Assembly: GCF_040954835.1 (NCBI RefSeq)
Contig: NC_090714.1
Location: forward strand, 7,552,501 to 7,616,500
Origin: Lepisosteus oculatus
Lineage: Eukaryota > Chordata > Actinopteri > Semionotiformes > Lepisosteidae
Reading direction: 5' to 3'
Length of the DNA: 64,000 nucleotides
In this document: one piece after another, positions 11,901 to 22,815 of the stretch
Position numbering within the stretch: position 1 is the first letter of the stretch
Layout of the letters: every line of letters starts with the position of its first letter
Position numbers and translations under genes: made by a program
The notes under the pieces: model-generated
What the model was told of the DNA's origin: nothing
The model's database searches: none
What the model saw: the letters and a program-made list of their open reading frames with translations, nothing else

Positions 11901-13966
11901 CTTAAAAACATTTGCTTACTGAAACTGTAACCACCTGTGGTCAAACTCCAGCGAAGGAGGACAAGAGGGGAATCTAATTTGAACAAACTATTTTCCTCAA
12001 TTAAGTCCTCATCCTTTCCAGGGCTTAACGAACAGGAAATGTCATCTTGTATGTTCCCATTACATTTGACAAAACTACTTATACAGATTTAGACATAATT
12101 ATCATTATCCCAAATTTCATAAATTATATCCATGAAATCATAAATTAATTTACATCTCAACATACTGTACCTCATACTTGGATTAATGAAAAATTTAATT
12201 TTGAGGGTGTGTCAAAATGCAATGCATCACAGGGAGAGGGGAGCAAGAAGGTGACTTAAAGACAGATCTGTGGATTTTGTTTTTTGCTGCCAGTAACTTA
12301 AAAGAGAGGGACAAAAGAGGAGACGGGCTTTTGTTTCGTTTTGCTTTTCCCTGCACAGTAAATGATGACCACTAGTTCTTCCGTGTCCGTTTTAGAGAGT
12401 CCCATCTATAAAAAGATCCCACCTCCTGCCCTTGGGTGTGTCACACTATATCAGACACTGTTGATGAAAGATCTCTGTCGATATTCACAAGAAAGAAGCA
12501 AACAGTCAACAGTGTAAAATATGTATACCTGTACATACCCATAACCCACCCTAGTGCAGAAGTCCAATATTAACCCTGACTTTAGGACACGGCTAGTGAG
12601 AAAAGGTAGATTTTTAATATGAACTTATGAGCAATGAAAAAACAGATGTACTTCAATTTAGCAGCAGTGGATAGTGTGATTACTGCTGGGAAAACAGATT
12701 TCTGTGAATGAAATGAATATTTTGTAGTATCATGTAACTACCAAAACTCTGTTAAAATAATTCTTGTTCAAAGCAGCTTTCCTGTAGAGGTCTTAAAAGC
12801 AATGCATCCTGAGAATTCCCTGGGAGCTGTGTCAAAAGCACTCGCAAACAATATAAATTAATTCACTGCAACTTTCTTAGCAGTTCTTGTGTGCAGCTAC
12901 TATAAAGTATTCTAACAAAGAAAATTTATTACAATTGAGTAAACCTTGCTTAAGAAAAAAAAACTGTAGTAAATGAACTAGCATTTACCAGGGTGACAAC
13001 ATAGTGGAAAAATCAAGAATAACAAAGTCAAAGAAAAAATGAATGTTCATAAACCAAAATACAAAATGCAAAGGGACATAAAGTCCCTGCAAAAGTTACA
13101 CAGAAAACTGTTTTGGAATTAACTAGGTTAGTCTCATATGGTAAAAGCAAACTAGATTAAGATGATAATGTCCATTATTTTTTCAAATTCAACATGATTT
13201 GTGTCAGCATGTACTTCTAAGCAGCGGAATCTAGAAGACAGGAGTCCATGCTTGGTGATTTTTGCTTTGTAGCCTCAGTAGATTACTGGTGTCTATGGTG
13301 TGACAGTGAGATAAGCGAAGTGTTGTTTCCCTTCTTGTCTCATAGAGAATACGCAGGCAACCATGTGCCAACAACAAGCTTCCGTCTTGTCATCAGTAAA
13401 TATGGACCCTGCAGCAGGAGGTATTGTTCAAGTGCAAAACATGGGGCACACATCTTGGATTTCAGATGCGTTTCCATTTCATCCAAGAGGACCTTTGTCA
13501 GATGAGTAGGTTCCTCTTTACATGCATTAACAAAAACATTTGTTAAGTGTTGTGAAGAGTCAGACGGTCTCAACAAAACTGTGGACTTCCATCTGGTCTG
13601 CAGATCTGCTCTTCCAGAAGCTGTATGGTTCCGTTCCCTCTCCCAAAGTGGAATGGAGCTGTGCTGAGAGCCAGAGTAATGTATACTGAGAGCCATAGGT
13701 TTTAACTGTCACATTTCCTCTCTTTCATGACCTCATCTTTCTACAGCACAGAGGAATTTTGACCCAAAGGAGCTCACAAAAAATCTGTTACCCAGGAAAG
13801 GAAGAGTAGCTCAGTGTGGAGATTTCTTTTGTCAAAGACATTCAGGCTTGAAAAACCTAATGCAACAAAAGACATAAAAATGTAGCTAAAGGAGAAGTAA
13901 AACATATCGCATCCCTCTGTTCCCTTCCGAGTGGGAGAGGTGAAAGAGACGGTACCGCTGGAGAAC

Positions 13967-14593
13967 TCAAAGACTGCGCTGGCACAAGCTGTCCACATCG
14001 CTCTCGCTGGGGGAATCCTGGAGATGGCAGTCGTGGTCACTGCCTTTGGACAGTTCCATCTCTGGAGGGTTTTCTGCATCAGGTTCCATGATCTTGCTGG
14101 GTTGCTTCACCACTCTGGTGGGGACCAGGCCATTGTGGGTGTCGGAGAGGGTGCAGTAGTCATCGCTGTAACACAGGCTCTCGGGCTCAGTAGACACCTC
14201 GAAGGAGAGGGTGGTGTGTGGCCAGCTACTGTCCAGACTCTGTGTGGGATCCTCACAGCCAGAATCACACTCCATCATTCCAGAGGAATCCAGTGACAGA
14301 GAACTGAACATTTCATCAAAGCTGGCTTTCAGGAACAAGGGCGAACCTGAGCCAGTATTATCTGATAATACTTCAGCTTGGTTGTGCATGCTGTCATCAT
14401 TCCACATGACCAGAGTGTTCTTATCTTTGCAGTGTGGGTTGACGTAGGTGACCTGACAAATGGTCTCTGAAGGTTCAGCCAAGAAGCAGCTTTCTTCTTT
14501 CTTTATGGGCTTGGCATCAATAAGCATGTCAATTTTCAAGACCTCCTCCATCTTGATCAGGTCACCCTGGAGGCCTTGAGACAGGAGCCATTT
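13967..14593 (-). CDS. IL21R-like receptor, coding exon 8 (cytoplasmic tail)
   Basis: The acceptor is tggtcag before AAATGG, giving KWLLSQG. The exon encodes residues 302-509 and the stop. The tail is acidic and Ser-rich (SSLSLDSSG, SPSESDVDS), with YVNP at 351 and DDYCTLSD around 447. It contains no YxxQ STAT3 motif. Confidence 0.88.
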   Translation of the reverse strand, partial: KWLLSQGLQGDLIKMEEVLKIDMLIDAKPIKKEESCFLAEPSETICQVTYVNPHCKDKNTLVMWNDDSMHNQAEVLSDNTGSGSPLFLKASFDEMFSSLSLDSSGMMECDSGCEDPTQSLDSSWPHTTLSFEVSTEPESLCYSDDYCTLSDTHNGLVPTRVVKQPSKIMEPDAENPPEMELSKGSDHDCHLQDSPSESDVDSLCQRSL

Positions 14594-17500
14594 CTGACCA
14601 GGTGCAAAATCAGGAAAGATGGTATAATTAGATATTGGTATCTTTAGAGGGTAAAACTACAATGATACATTACAAAAATCCTTAAACTACATAATCCCTG
14701 CATTATAACTAATAAAACCCCATTTTTGTTTCTTATTAAATCATTCATACAATTATTACACCAAGCCTGGCAACATGGAGCCTATTGTACAAGCACAAGG
14801 TGCAAGAAAGACAGTACAAGATTTCCCTTGCCCTGGACAATACTTCAGAACATTATAGGGCCTCAGAGAAAGGGATTTTTTTGAAAACACAATCAAACCT
14901 TACCAGCATATCTATGTGCAATGGGATCAAACCTGCATGAACATGGAGAGGAACGTGCAGACTTCACACAGAAGTGTGAAGATTCCTGAGTCCAGAATCA
15001 AACCCAGTACCCAAGAAGTGTGAGGAAGTAGCTCTATCAGCCACACAACAAAAGCACCCTCACAATGTACTTATTAAATATTAAATTCACAAAAAAAGAT
15101 CTCTTTAATTAACATTCCACAGAAAATGCATTCCTACCTGAAAATCTCCCTTATAGTGGCTGTACAGGGGTTGAAAGAAAGGGGCTGGAGTTGGAACACT
15201 GGTGCATGATTTTATCCATATCCTGAAATACAGCAGAGAAGAGATCAGTGGGAGGCCTTCCACACAAGAGCTGCAGCTCCTCAGAAAACACAGTCAATTC
15301 CAACGGCATTACAAATGTCAATTCTAAGTCCAAAACTCATACTTTCCCTACATGGACGCTGCATGATAAATCTGATTATGGGGTCAGAAAGGGACTTAGA
15401 AGTGCTGATTCTGTTCCTGTGTTGCCTATCAGCAAATACTTACAGGGGGACCACAACGCTTTTTTGTATTATGGGGTTAGAATTGATTGAGTGCATTTCA
15501 AACCACAATAAAAGTGAAATCTACACCGTAACTTGTAAAACATCCAATTTACATCACAAAAGAGATACAATTTCCAGGTGTGCGCAGCACCATGTTCTGC
15601 GATTCAGAACGAGGCAACAAAACGTCTGGTGACGTGTGAGGCCCTATTTTATTGCAAACAAGCAGGCTTGTGAATACATCACGTTGGAACATTTCAGTGA
15701 AATATATGCTGCACAACCTGTACTTATTCACTCACACATCACATTACATTAGTCATTACAGGAAGGGCACCTTCATGTCACAATTCCTGGGAACTCTCCC
15801 TCTCACTCGTGGCAAGACCAGGAGTTTGCAACAATAAGGCTACTTACAGTACTTTCATAAAGTTAATGAATTTGGGTTTAATTCAAAATCTGAGAAATTG
15901 GAACTACAGGTCCCCTTTTAAGAAGAGATGACTAGACGTATTACTGTAAAATTAGAAAACAGACATCACGGTAAAACAAGTACAATGTGGTATTTCTGTT
16001 AAAAGATTAGAATTTAATGTGATTTTTAGAATGTGACATAAATCACGTTACCTTGCAGGAAGAGTGCAGTACAAACATGATGCAATGACAGCTACTGCTG
16101 CTAAGGATAAGGCTATCTGCCAAATAACTGCTAGGTTTCCCTCTAAAAAACAAGATGTTATAAATCATATATAAAGCATGAAGATGTACAAAATTACTGA
16201 CCTATCTGGCATAATTTGCATCTGTAAAAATTCACTGACACATTGACACTTATCCCCAGCGTAGAAGGCAGAATTCTAACAGTCCTTCCTAACTAACCTC
16301 TCCATTCCTACAACTGGTAATGGCATATTGCTCTAAAATCTGACCCCCAAAACAAAACTCACATTCAGCCCTTAAGGTTAAAGCCAGCTCAACATCTACT
16401 AGGGAATGACATTATGCACAGTTCAGTGAGAGAAAATATTGCTCATGGGATAGATGGGTTTCTGGGGATTATTTTCAGGAAGACTGAAATTCTGTATCCC
16501 CAGAGACAGAACATTCAGAGAGTCTTGATATGGATAACTTCAAATATGCCATCTCCTGGCTTGACACAGTGTTAAGGAACAAGTAATAGGTCTTTTGCAT
16601 GCTGAAAAAAAGAAGAGAGAAAACACAATGTTTCGGCCGTGGAGCCTTCTTCAGGTGTGAGAAAGACAAGGCAGTAGGCAAAGGTAAAGTAGCTGGAGAA
16701 CAAAAGTTGGGAAGAATAAAAGTTGGGAGAACAAAAGTTGGGAAGGAGGAGGAGTGAGAGGCGGGAGCAGGGGACAGAAAGAGAGGCCAATCAAGAGGTG
16801 TGAAGTCAGAATGGGTGCAGAGAGGTGTGAAATGAAACTTCCAATGAATGGAGAAAATTGAAAAGAACAGTAGTCTGTCGTTAAGAGAAGGGAGAATGTG
16901 TGATCCTAGCTGCAGGATAATTTTGGTTTCGGTGGTCTTTCTGATGTATGAGTTCGGAAAACTGTCTTTGAGAACACAGACGGAGAGATTAGAGTGGTCG
17001 TGGCCCTCAGAGGTGAAATGAGAAGCAATGGTCTTGGAGAGACCTTTAATCTTCACAGCCCTGACAAGTTCTCTGAAGCGGTCTCCGAGTCTCCTTCCTG
17101 TTTCTCCAATGTAGATGGCTGGGCATTTACTGCAAGAGATACAGTAAATAAGGTTGCTGGAGGTGCAAGATGCTGTCTGGGTGATCCGGAATTGTCCTGA
17201 GGGGCCTTGAACGAGTGTGGTGGTGGATGTGTACTTGCAGGTGATACAGCGAGCTCTGTTGCAAGGGAAAGTGCCTGGTGTGGATGGTTGTTGAGGGCGG
17301 TCAAGGGATCTGTGAACAAAGAAGTTACACAGAATAGGTGGTCGGCGATATGAGATGATAGTGCGATCAGAAAAGAGGGCCCCAATGGAGGGATCATCCT
17401 GTAGGATGGAAAAGTTGTGGTTAATGGTCCTGGGGATAGGAAGTGTGTTAGGGTGGTAAGGAAGCACCAAAGGAATGCGGTTGTTACAGCGGGAGTTCCT

Positions 17501-20500
17501 GATCGGGTTGATGGTCCGGGGGGTGTTTTTGGCTCGGGCAAGGGCCCTGACAATCACACTGCTGGGGTATCCTCTGTTGATGAAAAAGGAGTACATTTCG
17601 AGGGCTTGGTTCTCGAAGTCGATGTCGTCGTTGCATAATCGTCGTAGCCTAAGTGACTGTGAAAAAGGAAGAGAGTTTTTAGTGTGGTTGGGGTGAAATT
17701 AGCTGTTCAGGAGGTAGCTGTGTGAATCCGTGGGTTTGTAATAAACTGAAGTGGACAGTCGGTTAACATATCTTCCACTACTCTTCCGTTTCTAGACATC
17801 AACTTCTCCATCAACTACTCCCGACTGTCCACTTCAGTTTACACAACCGCCCTCAACAACCATCCACACCAGGCACTTTCCCTTGCAACAGAGCTCGCTG
17901 TATCACCTGCAAGTACACATCCACCACCACACTCATTCAATGCCCCTCAGGACAATTCTGGATCACCCAGACAGCATCTTGCACCTCCAGCAACCTTATT
18001 TACTGTATCTCTTGCAGTAAATGCCCAGCCATCAACATTGGGGAAACAGGAAGGAGACTCGGAGACCGCTTCAGAGAACTTGTCAGGGCTGTGAAGATTA
18101 AAGGTCTCTCCAAGACCATTGCTTCTCATTTCATCTCTGACGGCCACGACCACTCTAATCTCTCCGTCTGTGTTCTCAAAGACGGTTTTCCAAACTCATA
18201 CATCAGAAAGACCACCGAAACCAAAATTATTCTGCAGCTAGGATCACACATTCTCCCTTCTCTTAACGACAGACTACTGTTCTTTTCAATTTTCTCCATT
18301 CATTGGAAGTTTCATTTCACACCTCTCTGCACCCATTCTGACTTCACACCTCTTGATTGGCCTCTCTTTCTGTCCCCTGCTCCCTCCTCTCGCTCCTCCT
18401 CCCTCCCAACCTTTGTTCTCCCGCTACTTTACCTTGGCCTACTGCCCGTCCCTCTCACACCTGAAGAAGGCTCCACGGCCGAAACGTTGTGTTCTCTTTC
18501 TTCTTTTTTTCAGCATGGAATAAACCTATTACTTGTTCCTTTGCATATCTTATATCAAACTAGCATGTTCTACATCTTAACACATCCCTTATTTATCAAG
18601 TATCAAACTAACAATAGAACAATTTGCAAAAATATTTTTAATATTTTAGGTGTGTTTAGAGTGTTTAACTTGTTTGCAGTTAAAATCTTAGCATTTCTAT
18701 CAAGCAATTTCAAGAAAATAATCACCATTTATAATTATTTTTTCACAAGTTTAGCAACTTTGTAAGAATGTTTTACCTAATAAGAGAAAAATCTTTAATT
18801 ACCTTACTAGAAAGATTGTCTGAAAAACTAACTAAGCCACTGTATTACTTGTATTTAGTATTTAAAGAGGACAAATATAGATTTTAGACATTGTTCTAAC
18901 ATATCTTAGGAGATACTAAACTAAATGGAAAACAACCCACTTTTCAACCCTCATTTAAGGTGCTTAGTTACAGTATTTGTAAAAATGAATAAAAATGTAC
19001 TTTGCAAAAATCATAAGCATTCATTTCACCTGATTGGTGAACTATTTTACTGAAAGCAAAAGTTTACATTTAGTGAAAAGTAACATCTTACATCTGTGAA
19101 AAAACACCACACATCTTCTAAAAGTCAACTCTAGTATACCCAGGTACAAAGTCAGAGGAGTATTGTGAAGCACAGCAGGGAAAGGCTCAGCATGATCCAA
19201 ACCACGAAAAGTGAAGTAATCACGTGGGAATAGTCTAGGAAAACTGGAAAATACTGTGCCAGTGCACAATGGTAAACTTTCATAATGATCAGTCCCTTGA
19301 GAAAACACATTAAAATTGAAAATTTTAATAACCTACTTCTGTCGCTGGGATTATCATCCAGACTTGAGTTTGTCCTCCATTCCACCTCTGAACTCCACTT
19401 GCTCCAGTGTCCCTTATAGTAAGAATTTTCAGGACCGGCGCGCAGTTTCGCAACGTACACTGTATCGGGTTCGAGCACTTCTTCATTAAGGTAAATGAAA
19501 CTGGCTGCATCAGTGTGGAGAACCGTGCGCGTCTAAACAGAAAACAAAGGCATTGATTTTAATCACCTTGGTGTTGCAAAATCCTGAAACTAGCAAAAAA
19601 AATTCTGCATAGTCCCAAAATAAAGGAATATCTTATGCTATGATTCATAGGTTCAAAAAAAGTCTTCATTTCTTATTCCCAATAGTTTAAGATACTGATT
19701 AACATATTTCACTTTAAGGTGTATAAATATAAGGAAGTAGATAAATATATAAGTATAAGGTATTATTACACAGGAACGTACCATAGATGGGTTTTCTTTC
19801 TTGTAAAACCACAATTCGTGGTGAAGAACGTTATAATCAGTGTACACCTTATATTTGCTCCCAGCCCAGGTGAAAAGGTATTGCTGTGAGGCTGAGGTAA
19901 CAGTCAGATCTTGTGGTGGAAAAGGCTGAACTAGGAGCAGAAAATGAACAAAACATCAGTGACTTTATATTGTATTGGAGCAGGAATGAAGAAAATAAAG
20001 CAGTAAGTCTGGAATGAGTTGAAGAAAAAAGCCTTTTGCTCCAGAGCAAAATTTCTGCCAAGTCCAAATCCACAATAAGTAACTTTGTGTGCTTTGATGT
20101 GTTTTATTTGACAAATATTGAATTGTAGCAAAAAGCTACTACAAAATAGCAAAGTAGAACAACATTGATTACAATCAATTGATGACTTACTGTTTAGTTC
20201 TGGCTCATAACAGTCTTCGTACACCGTAGATTGTAACTGTCCAGCAAGGTTGTGACGGAGTGTTACACCATAACAGTCTACGTCACTAAATGTTTCATCA
20301 ACATCCAGGGTACACTTGTAACTGTCCATAACCTTCTTGAATGCACATGTAAACATAGATCTGTGGCACAAAAAACAGATGACAAACATTTTAAACTTTA
20401 AATTACAAGATTCAATTTTTTTTAGATAGAAAACAGCTTGAATTGGTTTTATGTTTCAGTTATCTTTCTTACCCCCAAATCTGCCAACATTACCCATTAT

Positions 20501-21848
20501 CAATAGCCTTGTCTCACTGTTTAAACTCGTTTCCCTTTGAAATGAATTAGCATTGATTGGAGAAGCGACAGGGCTTCCACTGGACACAGTGCATTTACAA
20601 GTCTCCATTGTGCCTCAGGGACCATGATGGCTCAACAAGCTGCAGACCCCCTGACCAAATGAAGCCCCCCCAGACCCAGCAGACAGTTGTGCACCACCCC
20701 TTGGACAGTCATAGCCACAGCAGGCTAAAGCTCTTGCTTGAACCAGAACCTGTTCTCCCATTGAGTACTGAGATTCTATTCTTATTCCAATGTTGCACGT
20801 GTTGTTAAGAATAAAATAAAACCCATAAGAGGAGAGAGGTAAAAAATCTATATACTTCTAGAGCAGGAGGCTTCGAAATCTTTCTAAGGGGATAGTCATA
20901 CTCTTTTTTAATGGGGCGCTGCCTCCTCTGGATTTCCTTCCTGCCAGAGGAAATATTTGTGCCTCTTATCTGAGCCTGAAAAGGCAGCTGCAGCTTCAAT
21001 TGAGTGTGATCCTCAAACTACAAACTGTAAAAAAGCTTTAATATTTGCAGTTGAGTTGCTCATTAGGTGATGAGAGGGAAAGCCTTCTTATACAGTTTAA
21101 AAACAATCTATTCTTATCGCTTAAAGTGTGTCTTTGATCAGCTGTATGGATATTTAAAACAGAAGCAAGAGAAAGTCTTATTTTTCTTACCCTTCAAGTT
21201 TTGAGAAGAACTCCACAGAATAGGTGGCATTCTCAGTGCTGGAGTGACTGGCATTGACTTCCAGTGTGCATGTCACTGTAACTCTGTAGTCATTCACACA
21301 GATGAGATTAACATCGTTACCTGGAACAAAATGGGAAAACTAGTGAATACACTGTGGCTTCATGCTCACCAGTTTTTGTGCTGAGCTGACTGATGCCCAT
21401 TGTCAGACACCACATCATCTGCAGTTTTCACCAAATTGACTTCACCATTCAATGCACAAATCCACTTTGGTTAGTGGATAAAACGTGGTCCGTCGTACAA
21501 AGGCAGGATGCTTGCACCTGCAGGCTTTGAGAATTCTCAGTGCCGCACAATGGGGAAGGGATCGAGAAAAGCATGATGCCTCCATGAGGGTATTTTGATT
21601 CTCACATGATGAGTCAAATCACTCGAAACAGGAAAAATAAATAACGAAGAGATCAAACAAAACTTCAGCAGACGTGTCAACATGTGTGGTCAAAGTGGGG
21701 TCTGGGAATGATGTGGCATGCGAGACTCAAGAGATGACACACTCATCTTCAAAAGCAGGGAATTACCATTCGATCCAGAGGATCCAGTCAGGAGGGTGCT
21801 GCTGTATATCGCCCAGAGGAGGAAAGGCATGCTCCTTGCCCACAGCAT
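13967..21848 (-). CDS. Class I cytokine receptor, IL-21R/IL-9R/IL-2RB-like; tandem paralogue of il21r (509 aa, 8 coding exons)
   Basis: The single-pass receptor was rebuilt from minus-strand exons whose splice sites and phases all join without a stop. Residues 1-24 form a signal peptide. Domain D1 has CVNDYRVTVTC and N-glycosylation sites; D2 ends in WSKWS (220-224). The membrane span is about 246-268. Box 1 is PTPAPFFQPLYS (283-294), followed by GDFQKW. The 208-residue tail has tyrosines at 351 (YVNP), 443 and 447 (YCTL). Box 1 resembles IL-9R (PSPAMFFQPLYS) and IL-21R; YCTL resembles the STAT5-docking YCTF of IL-2RB. Such chains normally pair with the common gamma chain and bind JAK1. Coding introns have phases 1,2,1,0,1,2,0, exactly as in il21r upstream on the same strand. 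IL4R identity is unlikely, because its box 1 lacks FFQPLY. It could be a second il21r, an il9r-like gene or a lineage-specific receptor; a tree is needed to choose. Confidence 0.85.
14930..15060 (+). repeat. Dispersed repeat, family 'CCAGTCCATCGC', fragment
   Basis: It contains GTGCAGACTTCACACAGA and CAGAATCAAACCCAGTACCC, followed by GTGAGGAAGTAGCTCTA: the right half of the family. It lies in the last intron of the IL21R-like receptor. Confidence 0.45.
15138..15222 (-). CDS. IL21R-like receptor, coding exon 7 (box 1)
   Basis: 85 bases between ctgtatttcag and gtagga. It encodes IWIKSC then PTPAPFFQPLYSHYKGDFQ, the proline-rich box 1 that binds JAK1 in this family. It enters in phase 2 and leaves in phase 0. 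Confidence 0.88.
16052..16142 (-). CDS. IL21R-like receptor, coding exon 6 (transmembrane)
   Basis: 91 bases between ttttttag and gtaacg. It encodes the hydrophobic segment from LAVIWQIAL to ASCLYC (residues 246-268), followed by the TLPAR stop-transfer edge. Confidence 0.85.
16574..17766 (-). mobile_element. Penelope-like retroelement, 3' part with GIY-YIG endonuclease domain
   Basis: On the minus strand an open frame runs from the linker after the reverse transcriptase (LRRLCNDDIDF, YSFFINRGYP) through the Cys-rich CNRARCITCKYTSTTT to a GIY-YIG-type endonuclease: NLIYCISCSKCPAIYIGETG, then RRLGDRFREL and an IILQLG helix. The reverse transcriptase itself is missing. The 3' end carries the CTGAAGA...GCCGAAAC block and ends CTTGTTCCTT. 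The copy lies in an intron of the IL21R-like receptor, in the same orientation as the gene, and is part of an inverted pair with 17820-18546. Confidence 0.85.
17820..18546 (+). mobile_element. Penelope-like retroelement, inverted and internally deleted copy
   Basis: The plus-strand copy of the same family begins with CGACTGTCCACTTCAGTTTA, as the minus copy does, then jumps about 0.45 kb to ACCGCCCTCAACAACCATCC. It therefore lacks the linker and the first Cys motif region. In the endonuclease, the second YIG tyrosine reads Asn (AINIGETG). It ends with TTACTTGTTCCTTTGCA. The reading frame continues past the domain but is not expected to be functional. Confidence 0.82.
19337..19532 (-). CDS. IL21R-like receptor, coding exon 5 (D2, WSKWS)
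   Basis: 196 bases between ctgtttag and gtaggt. It carries the second half of D2: LEPDTVYVAKLRAGP, then HWSKWSSEVEW, the conserved WSxWS box, and a short Asn/Asp-rich stalk. It is 27 bases longer than the matching il21r exon, mostly in the stalk. Confidence 0.88.
19782..19930 (-). CDS. IL21R-like receptor, coding exon 4 (start of D2)
   Basis: 149 bases between gctcctag and gtacgt. It encodes QPFPPQDLTVT and the beta-strand LFTWAG, then LHHELWFYKKE, the usual first half of a receptor D2 domain (PPxxLTV...W). Confidence 0.87.
20191..20360 (-). CDS. IL21R-like receptor, coding exon 3 (second half of D1)
   Basis: 170 bases between gtgccacag and gtaagt, the same length as the matching il21r exon. 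It contains the Cys residues of D1 (MFTCAF, YKCTLD, DCYG, EDCYEP). Confidence 0.87.
21191..21320 (-). CDS. IL21R-like receptor, coding exon 2 (start of D1)
   Basis: 130 bases between tgttccag and gtaaga. It holds the family signature CVNDYRVTVTC (compare CYTDYLQTVIC in human IL21R) and two N-glycosylation sequons, NAS and NAT. Confidence 0.88.
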
Positions 21849-21861
21849 ACTGAAGGATCGC
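21767..21861 (-). CDS. IL21R-like receptor, exon with start codon and signal peptide
   Basis: The ATG is at 21848, and the coding part is 21767-21848. It reads MLWARSMPFLLWAIYSSTLL then TGSSGSN, a good secretion signal with a small-residue cleavage region. The donor gtaatt leaves one base, giving phase 1, which the next exon requires and which equals the phase in il21r. The acceptor ttctcgtag is placed at 21862. A plus-strand frame of 226 codons overlaps it but has no support. Confidence 0.8.
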
Positions 21862-22559
21862 CTACGAGAACATGGGATGGCGTGTTTAAAACTGCTCTTT
21901 AAAGGACAGTTTTCTTTAAATTTTAACAATGTGCTCATATGTTGCCACATTTGTGCCCTGCATGGCAGTTGGCTACTTTACTGTAAAATGAGCCTGAGCT
22001 CACTGTTCTTACAGTTTACAGTGGAAATCTTTTGTAAGAGTACACCAGGAACCACAAGAGCTAAAAGGTTTTACCATAGTCTTTACTGTGCTTTTCTGTT
22101 CTGCACCATGGTAGATGTGTCCACTGAATTTTTAATATGGTATACTATAAATGAAGCACCAAAGCTGTATTTGCCTAAACACCAAAAACATATATTTGTT
22201 TTGATAAGGGAGCTGTCCTTCTCAAGTGCTGAAGAGATGCTGAAGCATGCTATCAGGGTATCTAAATTCAAAATCTTCTTTCTTTATTTCAGCTTCCGGT
22301 ATCTGCATGATGCGTGGCTATTGTCTGCTTTTGTTTCAAACTGCTCGACTGAAGGAGAGACGAAGAGCGATAATTATAGGTCCCTCGTTAACACATAACA
22401 GCGACCAAGATCTTTATATCTTCCATAGCCCTGTAAACAAATATTCAATAACCTAGTGAAAACTTTTCGTTTCATGCACATAAACACCAGGACTTTGTTT
22501 GTGTGCATTGCTATGCACCAGACATCTTCCTTTTCTTTGTTAGTACAATGGTGGTGAGT

Positions 22560-22815
22560 AACAGTTGTGGCTGGCTAATCCAAAGGCATAGTGTAATGGG
22601 GATGCTGTTTCACGCATAGGCAGGTGTTGTGTTCAAGTCCCTAATGGAGACAGAAGTACTGTACCCCAGCTCCTCCAGTCTGCCCAGCTGTAAAAAAGGG
22701 AACCAGCATTGCTGGGGGGAATTCCCCACTACGGATTAGAATCCCATCCCAGGGATGTCAGCTGCTCTCTAGTCTGCTTAACGTTACGGAAACCAGGATG
22801 AGCTCTGGTACGGAC
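22560..22815 (+). repeat. tRNA-derived SINE-like repeat
   Basis: It has an A-box-like GCATAGTGTAATGGGGATG and a B-box-like GTGTTCAAGTCCC, then GGAATTCCCCACTACGGATT and a 3' part, CTCTAGTCTGCTTAACGTTA, known from common fish SINE-like repeats. It lies in the first intron of the IL21R-like receptor. Confidence 0.45.

Larger units (their letters stand above)
2881..13966. other. Intergenic region and receptor 3' flank
   Basis: This lies between the pdpk1 promoter and the stop codon of the cytokine receptor, and no further gene was recognised. The right-hand part, up to roughly 1 kb below 13966, is probably the receptor 3'UTR: a minus-strand AATAAA is present at 12925-12930, but I cannot tell which signal is used. 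The rest is AT-rich and holds the dispersed repeats listed separately (3655-3930, 5880-6060, 6095-6180, 6325-6670, 8735-8930). Open frames here, up to 137 codons, show no known domain. Confidence 0.6.

Noticed and set aside
13931..14447. Plus-strand frames across 13931-14447
   Set aside because: They are antisense shadows of the receptor tail exon, which has clear family context and in-frame splicing.
21321..21400. Alternative first exon starting MMWCLTMGIS just upstream of the D1 exon
   Set aside because: It would leave an intron of under 50 bases and has no hydrophobic signal; the exon at 21767-21861 fits much better.
13967..21848. Identification of the downstream receptor as il4r
   Set aside because: IL4R box 1 lacks the FFQPLY core, its tail is much longer with YKPF-type repeats, and in mammals it lies upstream of IL21R, not downstream.
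21718..22398. 226-codon open frame on the plus strand, the longest frame outside recognised exons and repeats
   Set aside because: It overlaps, on the opposite strand, the signal-peptide exon of the IL21R-like receptor, whose phase and splice sites fit. The frame itself shows no known domain.
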